Shown: positions 1-13,344, counted from the stretch's first letter. The stretch: DNA of 64,000 nt from Heliocidaris erythrogramma (GCA_025617745.1 CM046856.1:32668208-32732207), one strand, 5' to 3'. Numbers and translations are program-made. The notes: generated by a model not told the origin, from the letters alone.

Positions 1-125
1 AGAGAGAGAGAGAGAGAAGGAGAAATTGAGAGAAAGGGGGGAGTTTTTCATTAGGGAGTTTGATATAATGGATTTGAAGGATGTATTGAAGGAGTGAAGT
101 ATATTACAAGAGAAAGAGGGATTGG
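1..125. repeat. GA-rich low-complexity region
   Basis: Starts with an AG run and stays purine-rich to about 125, broken by short unique words. It probably continues left of the window. Confidence 0.7.
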
Positions 126-200
126 CGAAGAGAGAGAGGAGGAGATTTCTCAAACATGTAAACAATGACTCAGCAATGCTTTAGCACAATTTTCATACGT

Positions 201-530
201 CTAATTTGAAGTTTAGGATTTCAAAAATATCGACAGGAATTTAAACAGCTTATATTTTATGGTGAGTATTGTGGTAGGCCTCTTATTCTCACCTTATTTT
301 ACCTTAGCTCTTTTTTCTCTCTCTCTCTTGTTTTAGATCTTAAAGAAAATTAATGTAAAACAAATCTAATTTGAAGTTTAGGATTTCAAAAATATCGACA
401 GGAATTTAAACAGCTTATATTTTATGGTGAGTATTGTGGTAGGCCTCTTATTCTCACCTTATTTTACCTTAGCTCTTTTTTCTCTCTCTCTCTTGTTTTA
501 GATCTTAAAGAAAATTAATGTAAAACAAAT
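201..530. repeat. Perfect tandem duplication, 165 bp unit x2
   Basis: Copies at 201-365 and 366-530 appear identical base for base (from CTAATTTGAAGTTTAGG to GTAAAACAAAT). The absence of differences implies a very recent duplication or an assembly artefact. No coding content. Confidence 0.9.
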
Positions 531-2001
531 CGTATTGAGAAACAAATATGTAGCAGGTGGGCGAAAGACTGGAAGTGATTTGATTTTGCTTGGTGAATTG
601 AACCTGTACTTTATAATGCTATCAACAGCACCGTATAAATCAACATTTTGAACAAGGTAAAACAGAATAAAATATTGTGTGAGTACGTGAAAGCGAAAAA
701 TGCAATGTCGAGCACATCATACAAAGTCATGATGAATTCATTGCTTTCAACCATTCGACTTTTCTTATTATTACAATTCCCAAAATATGATGTACTTTGC
801 TACATACTTTCTATTTTTATGTGCAATGAATGATATACAAACAAGAATATTTTTGAATAATGAAATTCAACAAGTGTATTTTATGGTCGTATTCTAGTTT
901 TTACGGAATTTCGCTAGTAATAAAAAGTAGACTATAAATGAGATGTAAAACTATATTAAATATTCGTACAATGAAATACATGGTTTTGACATATATATGC
1001 TACTGTCTCAATTCAATTTGTTTCCAGCAAAACTTCCCACTTTTATATTCAAATGTACTTTTCATTATCATATCTTTTCAGAAAATATAGGTATGAGATA
1101 TTAAATCTATAACCTAATTGTAATTATTGGACATCCAAATATTACACTAGAATCGTTGATACTGCCAATATGCAATTCTATAACTTTTCAAGGATATGTT
1201 GTTTTGTGTTGTGTTGTATAATGATCTAGTTTTGATATGAACGTTGATATATTATCTATGCATTTGTTTTGTAAAACAAACAGTATCATCCTTCCGTCTG
1301 CATCAAAAAATGAATAAACCATTTCAATTCATTTCAATTCAATATTAAACCTCGGATACGAGCAGATCTCTTTTCATAATCATTTCTAACTTTTGCACTA
1401 AAGTGCTATATTCAATTGTTAAAACAAATGTGACGTGTGCCCTAGATAATACTGAAAAGAAATGCATGGAAACAAAATGATGCTTCCAATTTTCTGGTTG
1501 CCGTATTCGTGGTTCTTTATGTTGTTGCTGGAAGGGCTATGAAATAAAAAATAAAAAAGCTATATTCATTCGATCACTCGACCTCATAGCCCAAATACAA
1601 ATCTGATTCCATCACGTATATTTCGTGCAGTTCTAGTCATTCTGTTTTGTATTTTTTTCTTCAAATTATCTATGCGTTTTGTTTTGCTATTGTTGTTGCT
1701 TTATTGGGATCCATTTGAGGGAATAATATAAAGAGTTGACATAATTGCAATGCTTTCCAGGAGAATAGATTTTCATTTAATATTGTGACGATTACTAGGT
1801 ATACTTTCCAGTACAAATTGAGCAAGAATGTATATAATGGCTTTATTTATTTTTTGAGTGCTGGCAAAGGTGAAAAATAATTTGTGAGCTCTCTCAATCG
1901 TTTAATTTCCATTTCAAAGTATTTTACAGTATAGCATCGTGCACATAAAAAACTTGCTCTTGAAAGATTAGACTACTGTGCTGAAACACGTACATGCCAG
2001 C
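531..2001. other. No gene seen
   Basis: AT-rich unique-looking sequence. A 61-codon frame at 648-833 lacks any recognisable domain, splice context or codon bias and is not called. Confidence 0.5.
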
Positions 2002-2606
2002 TTAAAGGGGATACTCCGGCCTGAAATTAATATTAATTGAATGAGTACAGTAAAATTAAACAAGCAAAACACTGAAAATTTCATCGAAATCCGATAAAAA
2101 ATAACGAAGTTATTGAATTTTAAAGTTTTGCATTATTTTGGGAAACAGTTCTATGCATGTCATCATGAATATGTAATGAGTGAGCTGATGATGTCACGTC
2201 CCCACTTTCCTTTTTTAACTATATTATATGAAATCTTCATTATTTCATTTTTTCATACATGTCTATAAAAACTATCTCCCTTGTAACAAAATAAGTTACA
2301 GCAAAGATGAACTTACATATTAATTAAGGAGTCAGTCCTTTCAGTTATAGGCTCTGAGCAGAAAATTTGAATAATTTCATATAATAAAATACAAAAGAAA
2401 AAGTGGGGATATGACATCATCAGCTCACTCACTGCATATTCATGATGACGTGCATATAACTGTTTTACCAAAATAATGCAAAACTTTAAAATTCCATAAC
2501 TTCATTATTTTTCATCCGATTTCGATGAAATTTTCAGTGATTTGTTTGTTTAATTTTACTCTATTTATTCAATTCATATTAATTTCAGGCCGGAGTACCC
2601 CTTTAA
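2002..2606. mobile_element. TTAA-flanked palindromic MITE with ~200 bp inverted arms (piggyBac-like)
   Basis: The left end TTAAAGGGGATACTCCGGCC and the right end GGCCGGAGTACCCCTTTAA are inverted copies flanked by TTAA (2002-2005, 2603-2606). The arms continue through AAATTTCATCGAAATCCGAT and its complement, and through the TGAGCTGATGATGTCA-type segment. TTAA target duplication is the hallmark of piggyBac-type transposition. No transposase frame is present, so it is non-autonomous. Confidence 0.8.
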
Positions 2607-2920
2607 ACTTCACTGCTGATGTATTGATATACGATTAGCCATAATTTAAACAAATGGTGTTATCAAGGACGTTGGAAATTGGTTTACTGGAAACTCTATA
2701 GGCCGGTTTGGGTGTCAATGCCTGCATTGTATAATGATGCTGTCAGTACTTAGCGTTTGATATTATGAGTTGTATAATAATGAGTTATAAGACAATGAAA
2801 TAAGGTAAAAATGTGACAACAAATAACCAAAGATGACAGGATTAATTTGTGAATATATATCGCATGATTCGACATGACTGTATATTGTGTATACAATACA
2901 CCTAATACAAGAACATTTAG

Positions 2921-3576
2921 ATATTCTCACATTTATTTTCTTTACGATATATTCAATTTACTTCAATCCTATCAATTATGATATTTAATTACGAATTCAA
3001 ATTGTCCTCTATAGAAATTCGTTGGCATGGATTTGCCCGACTTTAGAGGGAAGACCTGTCTCATTGGTAGGCCATTATATAGCGTACGCATGGAATTGGT
3101 ATGGATGTACTACGCTCGATGGAAAGAGAGGGGCTATATGTGAGATTGTTACTTTGCTTCGACGGGAGCCCGGATAGCTCAGTTGGTAGAGCACTGGTCA
3201 TGTAATCCAGGGTCCCGGGTTCGAATCCCGGTCGGGGCATTGTAATTTTCTCATTTACTTTCTTTATGATTATGATATATTCAATTAACTTCAATCCTAT
3301 CAGTTATGATATTTAATTACGAATTCAAATTGTCCTCTATAGAAATTCGTTGGCATGGATTTGCCCGACTTTAGAGGGAAGACCTGTCTCATTGTTAGGC
3401 CATTATATAGCGTACGCATGGAATTGGTATGGATGTACCCCCTACGCTCGATGGAAAGAGAGGGGCTATATGTGAGATTGTTACTTTGCTTCGACGGGAG
3501 CTCGGATAGCACAGTTGGTAGAGCACTGGTCATATAATCCAGGGTTTTCTCACATTTACTTTCTTTACGAAACATT
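2921..3576. repeat. Tandem duplication of a ~325 bp unit containing a tRNA-like module
   Basis: Two adjacent copies (about 2921-3246 and 3247-3576) share CACATTTACTTTCTTTACGA-like ends, the block CGAATTCAAATTGTCCTC, and GGGGCTATATGTGAGATTG. The first copy carries a full tRNA-like sequence with boxes A and B. The second loses box B and runs into the next unit after ATAATCCAGGG. Copies differ by a few substitutions, so the duplication is not brand new. Short reading frames over it are incidental. Confidence 0.85.
3168..3239 (+). other. tRNA-like sequence (tRNA-Thr(TGT)-like), probably a SINE head or pseudo-tRNA
   Basis: 72 nt fold as a cloverleaf: acceptor GCCCGGA/TCGGGGC with one G-G mismatch, D arm GCTC/GAGC, anticodon arm CTGGT/TCCAG, and T arm CCGGG TTCGAAT CCCGG. 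The loop CATGTAA would place TGT as the anticodon but has A, not U, at position 33, and the last stem pair is T-T. With its tandem repeat context this argues for a non-functional or SINE-derived copy. A decayed second copy starts near 3496. Confidence 0.6.
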
Positions 3577-4687
3577 TAGATTATAACCAAATAAACAGCC
3601 AATCATTCCTTCGTGGTAACACATTTATGAAGATATGGTTAATTGGGTTTAAATCCCAATTATTTCTAACAAAAATTACCTCACTGCCAATATCTTAATT
3701 TCAAGCATTTCATTTTACATATTATTTTGTTCAATGTAGATTGATAAATCCCTGGAAACATGATGCCATAATATCCCTTCACAAAATACTTGTTCAATCA
3801 ATCCAATCCAATAATCATTATACGCCACAACTGGAGACAAGACACACCATTTATGAGAAGAAACTGAATCTTAAAATGGCATTAAACTGGCAAAACTTGA
3901 ACAGCGCCAACTTACAGTAACTTCTAAATTGAGATTATAATTTGAAATTAATTACATTTTATTTTGAATTTCGACAAACAGCTGTTGTAAAAATAGGCAC
4001 ATTTTATATTTCAAACTATTATTTTTGACGTTGCGCATGTGGAAAATTGCCTACAGATACATTCTAAGCTTCTACAAACCAGAATGGGGCATGATGGGAA
4101 AATTAGAGGCACATACACTTTTCAAATCCTGTTGAAAGATGGCGCCAATTAGGAGTTTCAATTTACTGTCACTTTAAGATGAATTGCACCCATATGTCTT
4201 TTGGGCATAGCTTCTTTTCATAAAAGTATAACACCCAGTTTGATCCGCAGGGTAGATTTTGTCTAATTTACTACAACCCAGTTTTGGTAGTTTGAAAATG
4301 ATTTAATCTTTATTTTGAACTAACTATCTGCGCAAGAGCTAATGACAAATTGCAATTTTAACACTATTTTGACAATTAAACATTTCAATAACATATAGGA
4401 ACAAAAGAATTTTCAGAATACAACCAAGTCTATATCTAGAATAAGTATACTGGAACAGAGGTGGTGTCCTCGTATCCTCGTATTCTCGAAATGAACTTAT
4501 TGTGAAAATCAATACAACAGCACAATTAACAGGTCTTTATCTGCTCCTTTGTGTATACATCCTGCTGAATGTAATGTTGCGAATTCGTAATTATTCAAGG
4601 AAACACATTCAGTATTTCCCGAGTCCCACACCACAAAACATTAGAGAGCCTGCTTATATAATATATGCAGTTATATGTCCTAACGAA
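3577..4687. other. No gene seen
   Basis: AT-rich sequence. A frame at 4502-4723 runs into the adjacent GA microsatellite and ends in a simple repeat, so it is not supported. Confidence 0.5.
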
Positions 4688-4717
4688 CGAGAAACAGAGA
4701 GGGAGGGAGAGAGGGAG

Positions 4718-4751
<34 letters not shown>
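4688..4751. repeat. GA microsatellite
   Basis: GAGAGGGAGGGAGAGAGGG, then an uninterrupted GA run to 4751. Confidence 0.9.
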
Positions 4752-4752
<1 letters not shown>

Positions 4753-5159
4753 ACAATTCACAAAAACAAATCAGGCCATGTTTGATAGGAACTTGGTTTT
4801 GCTATGCATAGCCAATCATCAGTAGATTTTATCAGTTGTATAACTGGTACTGATAACAAAATATTATGTGAAACTTCCTCCGCTTATATGTAGTAAATTC
4901 ACCAAGCCTAACGAAATAATTCCACAATTTAAATAACTCCATGACATTTAGAATTTGTCACGACAATGCACTATTCCCATGATTAATTAAGAGGTCACTG
5001 GCTTTTCGTTAAACAAGGTCAGTATGTTGTTTCACATGTATCTCACATGTATCTCATGTTGTAATTTTTAGGGTTCTTCATTGTTACCAGGATCATTAAT
5101 TTTATATATAAACTATATCATGATAATGTCCTTGTGGGGCATGAGAGCTAACTTTTAAT

Positions 5160-5640
5160 GACAATTTTAGTACACGACAAGTAGCCGAGGTTCACGTCAA
5201 GAATCGAAGTATATATCACCGATTTTACCTTGTACAGATCAAGAATAAATAAATAACTACTTTAGTACACGACCAGTAGCCGAGGTTCACGTCCAGAATC
5301 GAAGTATATATCACAAATTTGACCTTGTACGGATTGAGAATAAAGAAAAATAGTCCATCAGTTGCATAACCTCACATTAGTATATTCGTAAAGACAAACG
5401 TAAATACTAAGTATCTCATTATATTTGATATATTACCTTGTACAGATCAAGAATAAATAAATAACTACTTTAGTACACGACCAGTAGCCGAGGTTCACGT
5501 CCAGAATCGAAGTATATATCACAAATTTGACCTTGTACGGATTGAGAATAAAGAAAAATAGTCCATCAGTTGCATAACCTCACATTAGTATATTTGTAAA
5601 GACAAACGTAAATACTAAGTATCTCAGTTATATTTGATAT
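5160..5640. repeat. Tandem repeat, ~208 bp unit, about 2.3 copies
   Basis: The block TTTAGTACACGACCAGTAG, GAGGTTCACGTCCAGAATCG, ACCTTGTACGGATTGAG recurs with a 208-base period (for example ACCTTGTACAGATCAAG at 5227 and 5435). A third partial copy at the left is more diverged. Confidence 0.85.
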
Positions 5641-5925
5641 ACAGTATCACGTGGTAAGATCGGAAGCCTAGTATTTTTATATATACTTTTAATGAATGTA
5701 ACACCATAACATTGTTAGGATAGTTTGCTGAACTGCATCGGTGGTGTGGTTTGTCGAACTGCGATCATCTGATCATATTTATTTATACCTTTCTGTTTAT
5801 TTATATTTGAAGTTGTCTGAAGAAAATAAATGTAGTAAAGTCTAGAGTGCAAGAGTGAGAAAACATTAATACGAGATTGTGTTATTTTTTTTGGTTTTTT
5901 TTTGGGTATCATTTATTCTACCGCC

Positions 5926-6300
5926 GGGGGGGGGGGGGGGGATCTGTATTTTCATTTTTATAGGGTGTAACATTCTTCTGCGTCCTCCTCCACACTTTTT
6001 TTGTAAAACTTCTTCTCTTCTCTTTCTTATTCAGTACCGTTTTCGCATTTCTTCTTCTTCTTCTTCTTCTTCTTCTTCTTTTTCCTTTTTTTCTTGTTCT
6101 TGTTTTTCTTTTTCTTGTTCTTGTTGTTTTGTTGTTGTTGTTCTTCTTCTTGTTCTTCTTCTTCATCTTCTTCTTCTTCATCTTCTTCTTATTATTCTTC
6201 CTCTTGATCTTGTTATTGTTCGTCTCCTCTTCCTTCTCATCGTCCTTCTTTTTCTTCTTCTTCTACGTGTTTTTCCTTTTCTAGTTCTTCTTTATTGTGC
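5926..6300. repeat. G16 tract followed by a pyrimidine-rich CTT/TTC/TTG repeat
   Basis: A run of 16 G at 5926-5941 precedes a (TTC)n block at about 6047-6079. Imperfect TTG/TTC repeats extend to about 6300. Long frames on both strands here (Ser/Leu-rich or Lys/Arg-rich) are artefacts of the repeat. Confidence 0.9.
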
Positions 6301-9300
6301 TCAATTTGTTCATTTCTTACAGTTAGTTTCTTCCTTGGATCAGCTTTCAACCAGTAAATATCAAATTCGTTGACCCCGTTCCATTCGTTCATATCACTCT
6401 GCTTTCTCGCGATCCTTCAGTGTCATATCCAATACAGCATAGGGTGAAGCCGCTGTATGCACCCCCCCCCCCCCAAGTTTGACGACCCAAACTAAAATGT
6501 TCAATAAACTTATAGATTGTCTACAGCACGCATGCAGGTGCAGCCCAGGTGCATGTTAATCTCAACCCCCCTCATTACGCCTGGAACAGGATCAGCCTCT
6601 CTTTTTTATCAATAAATACACCATAAGTATTAGCTCAAACCCATAATGTAATTAACTTTACCTACTTTAACTACTTAACCTACGGTTACACTATAATCTT
6701 GACGATGATATATAGCACATTATAATGCATAATACTCAACATTGACAACGTTTAAAAGAACGTGAATTTTATAGCAAAACAATGCCCCAAAACAGTTCTT
6801 TAGGAAATCAGCAGAAAGGACAATCACCAGAAGTGGGTGTAAAGAGCAATATACTGTAGATAACCTAGCTAAGATCACAAGGTCTCATTGATTATCTGAG
6901 TTATAGAGATAAAACTATCAATCTTTTAAACAATGACATCTTTAAAAGAGATCTTAATCAGGTGTTGATAATGCAGAAAACGGGGCCCCTGGTGCAAATT
7001 AAGTCTAAATAATAAATCACAAGACCGGATTGTGTTGAACACCCCCCCCCCCTCACGCCACCCGCCCTCTTGAAACAAAGTAAAATAGTTTAAACCATCC
7101 TACAGGTATATTCTAGCTATTTGAATTTCCTACGGTGATGCAGAATGATATGTATTCTTAATTTGTTTTTATTGTTTTTGACTGTTTCTCTGAAAACTTG
7201 ATTCCAGACCAAGACCGCGAGCTAGATAAGATATATACGTAAGTCGTTGATTATTAGATTGCATTCGACAACGCTCCTAATTTATATGATTTATTTACCA
7301 AACTCAGATAATTATGTCAAGGAAACTATGGGGGCATGGCGTGGATATATCATTCGATATATAAGGTTATGAAAAAGTTTACAACATAATGAACGAACTT
7401 TAAAGAAAAAAAATACCATAAAAGGCATCCCCAACCGCGATCACATCAATTTGAGTGGATGCTAAATGCATCGAATGTTTGCTACCTCGCACATGCATGT
7501 GACATCATCATACTGCGGAATTAACAATAGTCCTTATTACAAAGAATGTTAAGTTTTACAGCTTTTAATGCATTCGTTTCAGCCCCCTTTTCTTGGTGAT
7601 CTCCCCATCCCTAGCCCCCTCCCAACTGCCCCACGCAAACCAGCAAAAAAGTGTATTCCATAAATACGTTGCACTAAATTTACACGGATCGCCATAAGTG
7701 TGAATGTTTCGCCCCTCCTGTGATAAAACATATATTGAATGTATAACGTATGGCTCTCTGCTATTTGCAGATATCTGAATTGTTAACTGTAGGTTTGAAT
7801 ACAAATAACGGTACCTTATTCCAACCGAATTCCAACATTTAATTTAGGTCTAGATATTGATTACTTACCACAGCATGGTGCAACAAATTTATTTTCTCTA
7901 ATGGCGATATTTGGGTAAATTATGTGAACGCAGAATTTAAACAAAAAATCTACCATACACAAAGGGGTAGCCTGAGTCCAGCCATTGAGGGAGTACTAGC
8001 ATCATCTGTGGAGGGGGGGGGGGGGGGGGGAGGTGGGCACTGGTCTTATTTGGAAATTTCAATGCGAATTTACAAGGCTTTTCCCCCTCTCCCCTTCTTT
8101 TTTTTTCGCCCTTTCGATTGGGGGCACGTGCTACCCATGTCCCCTGTATAGCTACGCGACTCGTTATACTCATCAGCGTAATGACATATAGCCTATAATG
8201 TCCAAATATCATCTTAATGCCAGAGTTCATGAGGTATTTGAGTTACAGAAAAAAACGTGTTAATGGTGTTTACAGTATGTAAGTCTATGTATGAAGTGGA
8301 TTAGTAATTAAATGCTGTCGTGGGTGATGAAATCTTGATTTTGATTAAGCTCCCTGGTATTGACTGTGTTTCTATGGTATTAGTGCCTCGGAGCTCAGAG
8401 TACAATCCTCATACTTTTTTTTGTAACCGTTTATCTTTACCCTTACTTTCAGACATCATTTTCAAGTTTTGGTCAAATTTATTCCTTTTCCACTTTATTA
8501 AACAGGACATTGAATTTCAATCCATCATAGGCATACCATATAGGTGGGTTCTTTTCACCCCACCATAACGAACAGAGTATTGTAAAATAATCGTTAAGTA
8601 TAAATACATTATAAACAAGTTAAGGTACAGTTGAGGGATCTAATAAGAAAACAAACACGGCAAAGCTTATGCGACAATTTTTAACAAACATAATATAAAG
8701 AATGATAGGGAAAATTTTAAATTCTTATTTTCATATTTAGAAAGGGTGACAATGAAATAACATGGTTTCCATTTCATTAGTACAGTAACGTATCAACATG
8801 GCGGGGGGGGGGGGGTCTGTCGTACAATGTCTGACACCCCCACCACAGCCGTCCCACCATTTGAAGGCCCAGAAAAATCGATATTATAACTTGCAATAAG
8901 CCTTACCATGTACCAGCCCCACAGGGCTACAAATAAATTCCGACCCCCCTCGCCCCGCCCCTTTTGGCAGTGTTTAAAAATCCTGTTATATTTTGTAAAT
9001 ATTTCGCTAATCAAAACATGAGCACCAATGCAGAAGGACTGTGAGACGGTTTCTCTCGAAATGCAATCATTATATTAACACAAGACGGGAACAACCATCT
9101 CTTTAATGTACACCCATTTAAATAGAGAGGGAATTGACGAAAATATTCCATTTTCGGCCATTACCACACTGCTTACTGGCGCGCATTATGCACTCTCGTC
9201 AAATGAAGATCGCAATAATGCACCATCAGAGAAGTGTGATTCATCAGCCGAATCTGTGTTTCTATTTCTGACAAATAATCAGCCCTTTAGGCACTATATA

Positions 9301-9727
9301 TAGTGCTGGAGAAAGGAATAAGGTAATAAGTCCTGGGATGAGAAACTGAGTAAATATCCATATGCACAACCATTACAAGATTGGATGACGTCTAAATAAT
9401 TTAAAAGCATTATTCATCTGTTCAAATCACCTAAGTCTTATGTTACTAAAACATGTGCAGTACATTACAAAACATTTCATACATTGCAAAAATTGATCAA
9501 AATAAGCTCTTCAAATCCATGTCGCGCTCAGCCGATAGAGCGCGATCAGACCGATACCATTTCTGTTTCGAAGGCAACGCGTGTTTGTTAATGTCTAGCT
9601 TGTTGATTACCATTCTCCGACTACCCAGTGAATACACCTCCCCCCCTTCCTACCCCGAGCCCCCTCCCCCTTTTCACCAATCCTTATCTTTCCTTTCTAT
9701 CTTTCTTTTTACCTATCCTTATCTGAT
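6301..9727. other. No gene seen; scattered homopolymer G/C tracts
   Basis: No frame with domain-like content. Poly-C runs near 6463 and 7041, poly-G runs at 8013-8030 and 8803-8815. The frames reported by simple translation cross these runs and are not credible. Confidence 0.5.
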
Positions 9728-9806
9728 GTCTCTCTGTCTGTCGTCTGTTTGATGTTTCTCTGTCTGTCGTCTGTTTGATGTTTCTCTGTCTGTCGTCTGT
9801 TTGATC
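9728..9806. repeat. Minisatellite, 26 bp unit x3
   Basis: The phrase CTGTCGTCTGTTTGATGTTT repeats every 26 bases (CGTCTG at 9742, 9768, 9794). It sits in a pyrimidine-rich tract. Confidence 0.85.
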
Positions 9807-9949
9807 TCTCAGTCTGTCTGTCTCCGTCTGCCTGTTTCTTTAATTAACACGGTATGTGTGGTTCAACCGTAAAAATAATAATACTAATACTAATACTAAT
9901 ACTCCCACTAATACTAATACTAATCATAAATCATAACTAATAAATAAAT

Positions 9950-10215
9950 AATAATAATCTGAATTTGAATAGCGCCAAATACATCTACGATGTCTCTAAA
10001 CGCTTTGCAGACATAAAGTTTATGCACCTTCTCTGCTCCATGGGGATTCCAGTCAGGCGCCTTTTTTTCAATACAGACGCTCACAATGACTTTCGCATCC
10101 TATACCGGGTACCCATTTAACACATGGGTGGATAGGAGCAATGTAAATTAAATGTCTTGCTCAGGGACATAAGTGCCGTGTCAAGTATTTAATCCACTTG
10201 ACTATGATACCTTTA
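9950..10215 (-). mobile_element. Degenerate copy of the same SINE family
   Basis: The motif GGGTACCCATTTAACACATGG, followed by TGTCTTGCTCAGGGACAT and GTGCCGTG, matches the body and head of the SINE at 23345-23643 in the same orientation. It is preceded by AAT-type repeats at about 9875-9957. Box B is decayed. No coding potential is seen. Confidence 0.6.
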
Positions 10216-10292
10216 TCAAATGCAAATGATACCTTATAATTATGTTATAACGTGAAATATGAACACCAAACGTTCCACTCACATGGCTCAGT

Positions 10293-10460
10293 TATAGACA
10301 TCTCTCTCTATCTCCCCCTCTCTCACGCTCTCTCTCTCTCTTTCTATCTATCTCCCTACTTTCCATCTCTCTCTCTCCATTTCTCTCTTTCTCTCTTTCT
10401 CTCCTCTCTCTCTCTCTTTCTCTCCTCTCTCTCTCTCTTTCTGTTTCTTTCTCTCATTGC
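10293..10460. repeat. CT microsatellite
   Basis: Imperfect CT runs with TCTATCTATC and TTTCTCTC interruptions. Confidence 0.9.
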
Positions 10461-10845
10461 TTTTCTTGTTTTCTTTTTGTTTTGTATTCATCCTTTATAA
10501 AAAGACATTTTATAAACCATGCGAATATGTCACTTAATGCAATAATGTTAATGGCAAAATTAATGTACTCTTTCTTCCGATGTATATTCAACCTGTAGCA
10601 CTCTTGGATAATTTATCATTTTCCAAAAAAATACGAGGTCATTGGTAACATTGGTAAAATCTATGGCGTGAAGCGAACCAGTAAAGTGCTCAATTCAGAA
10701 ACCCGAAAGTGTGGTTAATGGTCGTACGCTAGCTATTTTATTTTTCTAATCCATTAACACAATGCTATCTAGGCTATCTTTATGACTGATTGAAAAAAAA
10801 TGTTTCGAGCTTTCACAGGAATTCAAGTTCCATGGATGCATGCAC

Positions 10846-11032
10846 AATCATTATCATCATCATTATTATGATTATTATCATTTCATTATTATTTTGTATT
10901 ATAATCATTATAAATACTATTATTTTTTGTTATTATCATTATTATTATTATTATTATTGTTATTGTTATTATCATCATTTTATTATTTTATTATCATTGA
11001 TATTATTGTTATTATCATCATAATCATTAATA
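10846..11032. repeat. ATT/ATC imperfect trinucleotide repeat
   Basis: Repeated ATCATT, ATTATT and GTTATT words. Overlapping Ile/Tyr-rich frames are artefacts. Confidence 0.9.
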
Positions 11033-11537
11033 TTTTTTTAAATTAAAAAGTGTGATTGATTTTCATGTTGTTTTTTGTTTGTTTGCTTTAGATCATTCTA
11101 ATGAGGATAATACTAAACAATGAACGTTGCTTAAATGTAGCGCATATTATGATCTGCAATTAAACAGAATTCAAGGGGAAAAAAGAAGATAAGTACTGGA
11201 GCGAAATATACATCATAAGTTTTCATGATGCCGGTGTATATGGATACTACAAATGAATCAAACTTTCACTATTATGTTTCTTTACATTTTCTGCTTCATT
11301 AAACACCAACTTGATATCAAGATGGCCTTCCCCTTTCAGAGGTATGAAGCCTCAAGGGTGATAATTTCATTATAATACACACTTTGTTTGAAATGACTAT
11401 GAGGATACAAACAAAAGGATCCACTTGACATTCAAAACCATCACGAGAGAATAATTAGATGTTATCTGATTTCATTATCATAATAGCCCTCTTTAGCCAA
11501 GGTCCTTGATAAATAAATTATAGAGTATAATGTTACC

Positions 11538-12022
11538 TTAAGGGGGAAGGAAGTCTATACCCTGATATTAAGTTGGCTATGATTACAGCATGTTAGAAAA
11601 ACAGATCGGTGAAAGTTTGAGCCAAATCCGATAATTTGATTAGAAACCACGAAACTTATGAATTTTTGAAGTTGTAATCAATCAAGCACAAAATTGGAAC
11701 TCTGAAGTATCTTGCGACGTCATTTCCTAATTGGTTTGTAGTAAAAAAAAATCATAAATTTCCTCTATTTTAATTGATGTAAAAAATGTAACTCCTGCAT
11801 GAAACAAATATGTTCCTTCATCAAAAACCAAGAAAAATATAAATTTATGAAATTTGCAATAGAGAGCAAATGGGAGAGGACCTCGAATTTGTGCTTAAAT
11901 CCATTAAACTTTCTTATATTTCTATCGGATTTTGTTCAAACTTTCACTTGATATCTCTTTCTCTCATTTTTGTCTCATTTTATCAAAACTAACAAAAAAA
12001 ATAAGGAAAGACTTCCCTTTGG
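11538..12022. mobile_element. Probable TTAA-type MITE, right end decayed
   Basis: The left end TTAAGGGGGAAGGAAGTC and the right segment GACTTCCCTTTGGAG are inverted counterparts. The inner arms (GGTGAAAGTTTGAGCCAAAT on the left; TTTGTTCAAACTTTCACTTG on the right) are also complementary. No clear TTAA remains on the right. Confidence 0.55.
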
Positions 12023-13200
12023 AGAGAGAAAGATATTATCTTGCACAAACACATTGTTGGCTTTCAGCATAGTGCTAACAAGTATCTCACAAATCGGAAT
12101 AACGTGAAGCGGAAAATAAACGTCCAATGTCAATATGTCTATGACATCGTTATGACGCCAAACCCCAAAATAGTGGAAGACTTGAATGATCAATTCTAGC
12201 CTTGTCTAATATTTTATTATTTACTAGTAGTTTTCCTGTAAAATTTCCACTTGTGAGAAGACAGGCACTCTCTATGATTTACCCTTAAATATTTAACTAT
12301 TACTCGCTCCCACTCTGTAATCGCTCAGTTATTTCTTTGTATCTTTACGGGTAATAATACACTTTCCTATAATTTACTAGGAGAATTATTTTTTCTATTA
12401 ACTTAGTGTCATTTTGCTGAGTCTGTGACTTCTCCCACTCTGAGGAGGAATGACCAGTAAAATGGGTTGTTTTTTTCCCCAAGGGTTAAATAATTACCCC
12501 GCCCTCACCCCTACTACCCCCCCCCCCCCGGTACGACTCTATTCATTGAAGGTAATTTACACTTACGCAATTAAAATATCAGGCTGATGGCTGTTCACCA
12601 AACTGCTTGTTTTAAATGTCTCAGCATGAAATTTCACATTCGTAGCTTATTATTAGAATCAAATTAATAATTTAAAAATTATAGTTTTTATCGTAATCGT
12701 AATCCAAGTTGAAATTGTTATGAACAAGGAGTATGTCACAACAAAATTGGAAGGTACATTTGAACAGGGGGTCTATATTATGTGGTCCCTTATTTCCACT
12801 GACAAATATTATTCAAAAAGGAACATGAAATAACACGCAGTCTAGCAAACCAAGTAATAAAGGCTGATCAAATTCAAATAAAGTCACGCTTTTATGACGG
12901 CAAAAATTCCCACTATAATGTCAATAGTTTGTTTGAACTTATGAAGCGTTTATTAATGTACTGCTCACTTTAAAAATCAAGATTACATTTTAGTGACGGA
13001 TTGTATACCTAGACTGTGATCTCGAGTGAAGGATTGCTTTTCTAGTTCATGACGAGAAAACAGTAAGAACAGGGTCACATGGTGAAGTAGATTTTTACAA
13101 GGAGACGCAAAAAGCTGTACTAAGATGGATCGCATGGAAAATTAGAGGGAGTGTGGAGGAGGAGGGGAGCGGAGCAAAGAATGGGGTCTTTGCGAGTGGA
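12023..13200. other. No gene seen
   Basis: AT-rich, with a C-run near 12520. The 72-codon - strand frame at 11975-12193 has no recognisable content. Confidence 0.5.
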
Positions 13201-13312
13201 CAGGAAGAGATAGAGAGAGAGAGAGAGAGAGAGATAGAGAGAAAGAAAGAGCGCTAGGAGCATAATAGATGAATTATAAATGTATTGGCGAATTATAAGG
13301 ATATGGTACTAG

Positions 13313-13344
<32 letters not shown>

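Noticed and set aside
3168-3239. Functional tRNA-Thr gene
   Set aside because: The cloverleaf is almost complete, but U33 is replaced by A, stems carry mismatches, and the sequence is part of a duplicated dispersed unit. It is treated as tRNA-like only.
5879-6373. 164-codon Ser/Leu-rich frame and opposing Lys/Arg-rich frame
   Set aside because: Both are translations of the G tract and TTC/TTG microsatellite; no domain or codon structure.
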